A DNA stretch of 64,000 nucleotides, taken from the NCBI RefSeq assembly GCF_019448235.1, contig NZ_CP080409.1, positions 2,418,001-2,482,000 of the forward strand, read 5' to 3'. The DNA comes from Nocardioides panacisoli. Its GTDB lineage: Bacteria > Actinomycetota > Actinomycetes > Propionibacteriales > Nocardioidaceae. The notes beneath the pieces are model-generated. The model saw only the letters and a list, made by a program, of their open reading frames with translations, made no database searches and was not told the DNA's origin. The translations under genes and the position numbers were made by a program. The first letter of the stretch is position 1; every line of letters starts with the position of its first letter. Below are positions 59,717 to 64,000 of the stretch, piece after piece.

Positions 59717-61054
59717 TCAGCCGTGGCCCTCGGCGCCCACGGGCCGGTCGGCATCGCGCTCGTGCTTGGGCTTCATCCAGTACAGGCCGGCGGCGATGAC
59801 CGCGGCCGGCACGATGCCGGAGGTGAACAGCGCCGCGAGGTTGTCGGGCAGCTGGGCAGCGACCTCGGGGCGCAGCGCGAAGCCCTGGCCGACGACGACG
59901 GAGACCGCGATGATGATCAGGTCGTTGTGGGTCAGCGGGTTGGTGGTGATCAGGCTGATGCCGGCCGAGATGATCATGCCGAACATCACGACCGCGGCAC
60001 CGCCGATGACCGGCGCCGGGACGACGGCGATCACCACGGCCAGCTTGGGCACGAACCCGCAGATGATGAGGAAGCAGCCACCGATGGTGACCACGAAGCG
60101 GCTCATCACGCCGGTGAACGCGACCAGGCCGACGTTCTGGGAGAACGAGGTGTTGGGCAGGGCGCTGAACAGCGCCGCGACCGCGGTGCCGAGGCCGTCA
60201 CCCATCAGGCCGCCCCGCATCTCGCGCGGCGTGGGCTCGCGACCGTCGCCGGTCTTGGTCAGCGCCGAGATGTCGCCGACGGTCTCGATGGAGGTGGCGA
60301 CGGCCATGGCGCCCATGGCGATCAGCGCGGCGGCGGGGAACTCCAGTCCGAACTCCAACGGCTGCGGCGCGGCCACCCAGCGCTCGTCGGCGACGCGACC
60401 CCAGTCGACCATCCCGAGCGTGGTGGCCAGCAGGTAGCCCAGCGCCAGGCCGAAGAGGACGGCGGCGGCACCGACGAAGCCCTTGCCGAAGCGGTAGATC
60501 AGCAGGATCGCGACGAGCACGAAGGTCGCCACGCCGAGGTTGCGCAGCGAGCCGAGGTCATCGCTGCCGGCCCCACCGGCGAAGAGCAGGATGCCGGTCG
60601 GGATCAGCCCGATGCCGATCACCAGTACCACCACGCCGGCCACGAGCGGCGGGAAGAGGTGACGGATCCTGGTGAAGACCGCACCGAAGGTGATCTGGAC
60701 TGCGCCGGCGAAGAGGGCACCGCCGAACACGGCCGCCAGGCCGTACTCCTGGGCGAGCGGAATGGCCACCACGAGGAAGCCGAAGCTGGTGCCCTGCACG
60801 ATCGGCAGTCGCGCACCGACCGGACCGATGCCGACGGTCTGGATCAGCGTGGCGATGCCGGCCACCAGCAGCGCCATCTGGACCAGGAACGCGGTGTCCT
60901 CGGGACTGGACCCGATCGCACTGGCCAGGATCACCGGGATGGTCACGTTGCTGGCCATCATGACCATCACGTGCTGGAGCCCCAGCGGGACGGCGGTGCG
61001 CAGCGGCGGGCGGTCGTCGGGCCCGTAGCGCAGCGGGGTGGCAGTCGTGCTCAT
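59717..61054 (-). CDS. NCS2-family nucleobase permease (xanthine/uracil type)
   Basis: A 445-aa nucleobase:cation symporter-2 with about 14 membrane segments. TAVPLGLQHVMVMMASNVTIPVIL near residue 20 and VQGTSFGFLVVAIPLA near 85 are family segments. AVATSIETVGDISALTKTGD near 255 carries the substrate-binding Glu, and SFSQNVGLVAFTGVMSR near 305 the NAT motif QNxGxxxxT. GAGGAA before the ATG at 61054. Xanthine, uric acid or uracil are all possible. It follows the AhpD-like gene with a short spacer. Confidence 0.9.
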   Translation of the reverse strand: MSTTATPLRYGPDDRPPLRTAVPLGLQHVMVMMASNVTIPVILASAIGSSPEDTAFLVQMALLVAGIATLIQTVGIGPVGARLPIVQGTSFGFLVVAIPLAQEYGLAAVFGGALFAGAVQITFGAVFTRIRHLFPPLVAGVVVLVIGIGLIPTGILLFAGGAGSDDLGSLRNLGVATFVLVAILLIYRFGKGFVGAAAVLFGLALGYLLATTLGMVDWGRVADERWVAAPQPLEFGLEFPAAALIAMGAMAVATSIETVGDISALTKTGDGREPTPREMRGGLMGDGLGTAVAALFSALPNTSFSQNVGLVAFTGVMSRFVVTIGGCFLIICGFVPKLAVVIAVVPAPVIGGAAVVMFGMIISAGISLITTNPLTHNDLIIIAVSVVVGQGFALRPEVAAQLPDNLAALFTSGIVPAAVIAAGLYWMKPKHERDADRPVGAEGHG

Positions 61055-61185
61055 GGCGGATTCCTCGGGTGTCGAAGCGACAGTGGTGCTTCAAGGTAGG
61101 GAGGAACCGCCGCATCCGGACACGAGGTCAATTGCCATGACTGGACCGTCGAGTTCGGTAGGTCTCGACAGTGACAGGGGACGGT

Positions 61186-61626
61186 TCAGCAGGGCGCGGC
61201 GTCGCCCCGCAGCCGGGCGCGGGCGCAGTCGACGAGGCCCGCGAGGTCGAGCCCGTACGCCGGGGCCGCGGTGGCGGCGTACGCCTCGAGCTGGCCGGCG
61301 GCACGTTCGACGAGGCGCTCGGCCCCGACGGCATTGCCGCGCTCGTGGTGGGTCAGGCCCACACACACCTGGGCGAGCCCCTGCCACAGGGGGCGTTCCT
61401 CCTCCGGGCAGGACTTCCACCGGACCTCGAGCGCCTCGTGCGCGGCGAACGGGCGCCCCGCGTCGAGCAGCTGGCGGGCGTAGGCGAGCGTCTCCGCCGG
61501 CGGCAGGGGCTCCTCGGAGATCGGCTCGACGCCCTCGACCCCGTAGGGCAGCGGGCGGCCGAGGCGGTCGCGCGGCCTCGCCTGCTCGGCACGGCCCTGC
61601 GCGTTGCGGTCGCGTTCCCTCGCCAC
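61186..61626 (-). CDS. DUF309 family protein
   Basis: A 146-aa soluble helical protein. RQLLDAGRPFAAHEALEVRWKSCPEEERPLWQGLAQVCVGLTHHERGN covers the DUF309 hallmark (xRPFxAHExLExxW). Neighbouring Lys/Arg/Glu-rich N-terminal 40 residues are probably flexible. The GTG at 61626 follows GAGGGGTGAG. No function is known for the family. It shares the NCS2 strand, but its stop at 61186 lies 131 bp before the NCS2 start. Confidence 0.83.
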   Translation of the reverse strand: MARERDRNAQGRAEQARPRDRLGRPLPYGVEGVEPISEEPLPPAETLAYARQLLDAGRPFAAHEALEVRWKSCPEEERPLWQGLAQVCVGLTHHERGNAVGAERLVERAAGQLEAYAATAAPAYGLDLAGLVDCARARLRGDAAPC

Positions 61627-61752
61627 GGTCGGCTCACCCCTCGGTGCTCGGCTGCCGCCATGGTCCCATCCAGCGCAGGGTGACCGGGCTCACGGCGTCG
61701 TGGATGCGCCCTGCGACCTGGGGGCCCGTAACGTGAGTCGGAGTTGCACCAT

Positions 61753-61870
61753 GTGCTCGGCCCCGGGGGGACGGCGGCGAGCACGGAACGACATGAGGGG
61801 GAACACCCACCCGATGAGAATTCACGGCAGTTGGTGACCATCGGTGCTCCGGGGCTCGGCCCGGAGCACC
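61753..61870 (+). other. candidate structured leader or small RNA with a 7-codon ORF and terminator
   Basis: GTGCTCG (61753-61759) pairs with CGAGCAC (61778-61784). Downstream, GGTGCTCCGGG (61843-61853) pairs with CCCGGAGCACC (61860-61870), followed by TTCTT. GAGCAC of the first stem could alternatively pair with GTGCTC of the second. Between them ATG at 61814 opens MRIHGSW and a stop at 61837, with AGGGGGA 12 bases upstream. The next plus-strand gene is more than 500 bp away, so attenuation of it is doubtful; a small RNA or small peptide gene remains possible. Confidence 0.35.
61843..61870 (+). terminator. intrinsic terminator hairpin followed by TTCTT
   Basis: An 11-bp stem GGTGCTCCGGG/CCCGGAGCACC with a 6-nt loop and TTCTT right after. 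It has no annotated gene upstream on the plus strand, which implies an unannotated transcript ending here. Confidence 0.6.
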
Positions 61871-61973
61871 TTCTTCATGGGCCCGGCGCCGCTCGTCGAC
61901 GGTGATGCGACATCACTCCACCACCCCACCCGTAGTGTCACGGTGGACCGCGTCCCGCACGCGGTGCCGCGAT

Positions 61974-62012
61974 GGAGCCACCCGTCTCCTCCCCCCTGGG
62001 GCGGGTGGCTCC
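61974..62012 (+). terminator. second orphan terminator hairpin
   Basis: GGAGCCACCCG (61974-61984) pairs perfectly with CGGGTGGCTCC (62002-62012), with a C-rich loop and TTCC after. CCGCGT/ACGCGG (61948-61964) makes a smaller stem just upstream, and TAGTGT (61933-61938) could be a -10 box, so a small RNA of about 70 nt may end here. Confidence 0.5.
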
Positions 62013-62391
62013 TTCCGGTCCTTTCGGACCATGCCCACCACCCGATCATCGGGTCCGGCGCCACTCCGTCCCGACTAGGTTGGGACCAGCTGTTCGGGCG
62101 GCGTCGCCCGAGCCCTGCTCAGTCCGACCGCTCGGCGGCCGTAGTGTCCCCATCGACCTGGGGGGACGGCGGGTGCACTGCGGCCACCACATGGGGTGCG
62201 GCCGCGACCGTCGCCGCACGAGGTGCCAGCTGCCCGTGCAGCCCTCGCGTGAGGTCTCGATCCCCACCGGCGTCATCCATCACTCGTCGTCCGCCACGCG
62301 ACGCGCGACTCGGCGGTCGCACCCGACCCGCTGGCAGCAGCCCACCGACAGCCCTGTCGCAACCTCGGCGCGCCACAGCGTCGACTGTGCC

Positions 62392-62397
62392 TATAAT
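62392..62397 (+). promoter_or_regulatory. perfect TATAAT -10 box of the XRE-TPR gene
   Basis: TATAAT lies 18 bp upstream of the ATG, with AGGAGG (62405-62410) between. Such an exact match is striking in a genome this GC-rich. No good -35 box lies 16-18 bp upstream, so an activator or a diverged -35 is implied. Confidence 0.65.
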
Positions 62398-62415
62398 CGA
62401 CCGCAGGAGGCACAA

Positions 62416-63837
62416 ATGGGCACATTGGACGTCACAGAGGTCGGTCATGCCGAATTGCTGCGCGCGATGGACCCACGCGTCCTCGGGGGCCGCATCCGGG
62501 CCGCACGCGAGGCACGCGGCCTGACCCAGCAGCAGCTGGGCGGAGCGGACCTGTCCGCCGGCTACCTCTCGCGCATCGAGAACGGCGCGCGACGTCCCGC
62601 ACTGCCCGTGCTCCAGGACATCGCCCTGCGCCTGTCCACGTCGGTGGACCAGTTGCTCCGCGGCATGTCGGCCGCGGCCTACGACGAGATCCGGCTCGAC
62701 CTGGACTTCGCCGAGATCGCGCTCGAGTCCGGCGAGGCGAGCGACGCCCACGCCCGCGCGAGCAGCGGACTGCAGCGTGCCCAGGCGGCCTCGCAGGCCG
62801 ACCTCGCCCTGCGGGCGCGCCTGCTGCACGCCCGCGCGCTGGAGTCCCTGGGATCGCTCAACGACGCGATCCTGGACTACGAGAAGGCGCTCGAGTCCGC
62901 CACCGGACTGCTCGCACTCCAGGCCGGGATCGCCCTGAGCCGGTGCTACCGCGAGTCCGGCGACCTGGCGCTGGCCATCGAGGTCGGCGAACGCCTCAAG
63001 CGGGTCATCGAAGACGCCGACCTGGGCAACACCGACGAAGCGGTGCGGCTCGCGGTCACCGTCGCGGCGGCGTACGCCGAGCGCGGCGACGTCGCCCGCG
63101 CGACCCGGATCTGCGCCGACGCCGTGCGTCGCGCCGAGACCGTCTCCTCACCCCAGGCCCGCAGTGCCGCCTACTGGAACGCCAGCATCCTCTACGCCCG
63201 CCGGGGCGAGGTGAGCGACGCGATCCCGCTGGCCAAGCGCGCCCTGGCCCTGCTCGCCGAGGGCACCGACGAGCGCAACCTCTCCCGGCTGCGCCTCACG
63301 CTCGGTCGACTCCACCTCTCCGCCCCCGAGCCGGACATCGCCGAGGCGGTCGAGCACATCACCCGCGCACGGACCGACTTCGGCTCCTCGAGCGCGAGCG
63401 TCGTGGACGTCTCGTTGAGTGACGTGTCCCTCGCCCAGGCCCACGTGATCAACGGCGACCCCGACGCGGCGGCCGAGATCGCGCACCAGGCCTTCGACAA
63501 CGCCCCCGAGGAGGCCTCGATGGTGCGAGCCGAGGCGCTGGTGATCCTCGGGCAGGCCGAGGCAGCGCGGGGTCGCGAGACCGAGGCCAAGTCCGCCTAC
63601 CAGCGGGCTGTCCACCTGCTCTCGGCAGCCGGCTCGGACCGGGGAGCCGCACAGCTGTGGCTCGAGCTCGGCGAGCTGCTCAACGGCCTCGGTGACACCG
63701 AGGCCGCCATCGCCGCCTTCCGCAGCGCCACTGCCGCGAGCGGACTGCGCACGCGGGCGCACCTCAACACCGGACGGGGCGTCCACATCCCCAGCGCCAT
63801 CACCGAGGTCGAGACGGCGGACGTCTCGGCGGACTGA
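62416..63837 (+). CDS. XRE-family regulator with a TPR domain
   Basis: A 473-aa protein. The N-terminal helix-turn-helix (RVLGGRIRAAREARGLTQQQ, LGGADLSAGYLSRIENGARRP, about residues 21-80) is followed by roughly 380 residues of TPR-like helix pairs (LRARLLHARALESLGSLNDAILDYEKAL, AYAERGDVARATRICADAVRRAE, YARRGEVSDAIPLAKRALALL). This layout resembles the RRNPP peptide-sensing group and actinomycete XRE-TPR regulators. ATG after AGGAGG, with a perfect TATAAT upstream. A small ORF ending in Cys-Cys converges on it. It may sense a peptide or protein partner; none is proven. Confidence 0.88.
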   Translation: MGTLDVTEVGHAELLRAMDPRVLGGRIRAAREARGLTQQQLGGADLSAGYLSRIENGARRPALPVLQDIALRLSTSVDQLLRGMSAAAYDEIRLDLDFAEIALESGEASDAHARASSGLQRAQAASQADLALRARLLHARALESLGSLNDAILDYEKALESATGLLALQAGIALSRCYRESGDLALAIEVGERLKRVIEDADLGNTDEAVRLAVTVAAAYAERGDVARATRICADAVRRAETVSSPQARSAAYWNASILYARRGEVSDAIPLAKRALALLAEGTDERNLSRLRLTLGRLHLSAPEPDIAEAVEHITRARTDFGSSSASVVDVSLSDVSLAQAHVINGDPDAAAEIAHQAFDNAPEEASMVRAEALVILGQAEAARGRETEAKSAYQRAVHLLSAAGSDRGAAQLWLELGELLNGLGDTEAAIAAFRSATAASGLRTRAHLNTGRGVHIPSAITEVETADVSAD

Positions 63838-63845
63838 GGTCCACC

Positions 63846-63922
63846 GACGAGGCCACCGGCGGGGTTGCCCGCTTGCCTCGTCAGCTCACCCCGTTCATGA
63901 CGGGGTACGACGGGTACGTCGT
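63846..63922. terminator. three hairpins between convergent genes
   Basis: GACGAGGC/GCCTCGTC (63846-63853 with 63875-63882, inner GCGGG/CCCGC), ACCCCGT/ACGGGGT (63888-63894 with 63900-63906) and ACGACG/CGTCGT (63907-63912 with 63917-63922) stand in line after the XRE-TPR stop and before the stop of the minus-strand ORF. A bidirectional termination region is the simplest reading. Confidence 0.5.
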
Positions 63923-63929
63923 GGTTCGG

Positions 63930-64000
63930 TCAGCAGCACCAGGCGTCGCGGCCGGCGGAGATCGTCCCCTCGGGCTCGGCGGGGGTGACCGCACCCAGAC
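63930..64000 (-). CDS. 3' end of a small minus-strand ORF ending in Trp-Cys-Cys
   Basis: The last 22 codons before a TGA at 63932-63930 read LGAVTPAEPEGTISAGRDAW then CC; the 5' part lies beyond the window. The frame is open to the edge, its third positions are G/C-rich, and a C-terminal Cys-Cys is unusual. It converges on the XRE-TPR regulator gene, 92 bp from its stop. It could be a short peptide or the tail of a longer protein. I do not recognise it. Confidence 0.4.
   Translation of the reverse strand, partial: LGAVTPAEPEGTISAGRDAWCC

Larger units (their letters stand above)
61871..62415. other. gene-free stretch before the XRE-TPR regulator
   Basis: I see no supportable protein gene here; open frames lack codon bias and ribosome sites. 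It contains the hairpin at 61974-62012, two copies of CCGTAGTGTC (61931-61940 and 62139-62148) that contain -10-like TAGTGT, the short stem GTCCC/GGGAC near 62070, and the regulator's promoter at its right end. Confidence 0.5.

Noticed and set aside
61753..61870. Known riboswitch class (such as ydaO, cobalamin or 6C motif)
   Set aside because: No conserved core of these classes could be matched by eye, and no gene lies directly downstream.

Overview
The window is very GC-rich, uses GTG starts freely and packs co-directional genes with 4-nt stop/start overlaps, as in high-GC Actinomycetota. MenB of mycobacterial length (314 aa), a Ddn-type F420-family enzyme, a DUF222-HNH protein, GTP-type PEP carboxykinase, a membrane-bound class III cyclase and RecBCD all fit a soil actinomycete, most likely Nocardioidaceae (Nocardioides-like). 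That placement is inference. I saw no rRNA, tRNA, CRISPR array, transposase or phage gene.

Region 1 (1-22.3 kb) is a rhamnose locus. Fourteen minus-strand genes, never more than 94 bp apart, run from 21095 to 69: ABC importer (rhaT, rhaP, rhaQ, rhaS), mutarotase rhaM, isomerase rhaI, kinase rhaB, fused aldolase/dehydrogenase rhaEW, a small LuxR-type DNA-binding protein, L-lactate oxidation genes lutABC, and two secreted GH78 alpha-L-rhamnosidases. Together they can release rhamnose from glycosides, import it, split it into DHAP and L-lactaldehyde, and take the C3 aldehyde via L-lactate to pyruvate. A divergent LacI-family regulator faces the operon; the operon promoter lies between two copies of the palindrome TTGAAA-NN-TTTCAA. 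A cut-off thpR-like gene lies at the left edge.

Region 2 (22.3-39.5 kb) is mixed housekeeping: VIT-family transporter, BCCT transporter, acyl-CoA dehydrogenase plus MOSC protein, MMPL exporter with divergent TetR regulator, DUF2252 kinase-like protein, two tandem pentapeptide-repeat exported proteins sharing a 145-bp identical block, a class III sirtuin, a frameshifted DUF222-HNH gene, a DUF4333 lipoprotein, menB, a Ddn-like enzyme and an ACT-domain protein. Region 3 (37.7-46.2 kb) is recC-recB-recD, followed by an intergenic spacer rich in palindromes.

Region 4 (46.3-53.2 kb) has a PGPGW membrane protein, a SnoaL-like protein, a TauE/SafE permease, a six-TM class III nucleotide cyclase, a zinc alcohol dehydrogenase and pckG. 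A 137-bp block of nested inverted and direct repeats lies after the cyclase gene. Region 5 (53.4-61.1 kb) looks like an aromatic-acid module: a NitT/TauT-type ABC importer with two different permeases, divergent from an IclR regulator followed by pobA (4-hydroxybenzoate 3-monooxygenase), then an AhpD/CMD-like protein and an NCS2 nucleobase permease. Related operator-like palindromes sit over the iclR start codon and upstream of pobA.

Region 6 (61.2-64.0 kb) has a DUF309 protein, about 790 bp without a clear protein gene but with two terminator-like hairpins and candidate small transcripts, then an XRE-TPR regulator with a perfect TATAAT box. Convergent to it, at the right edge, is the 3' end of a small minus-strand ORF ending in Trp-Cys-Cys.
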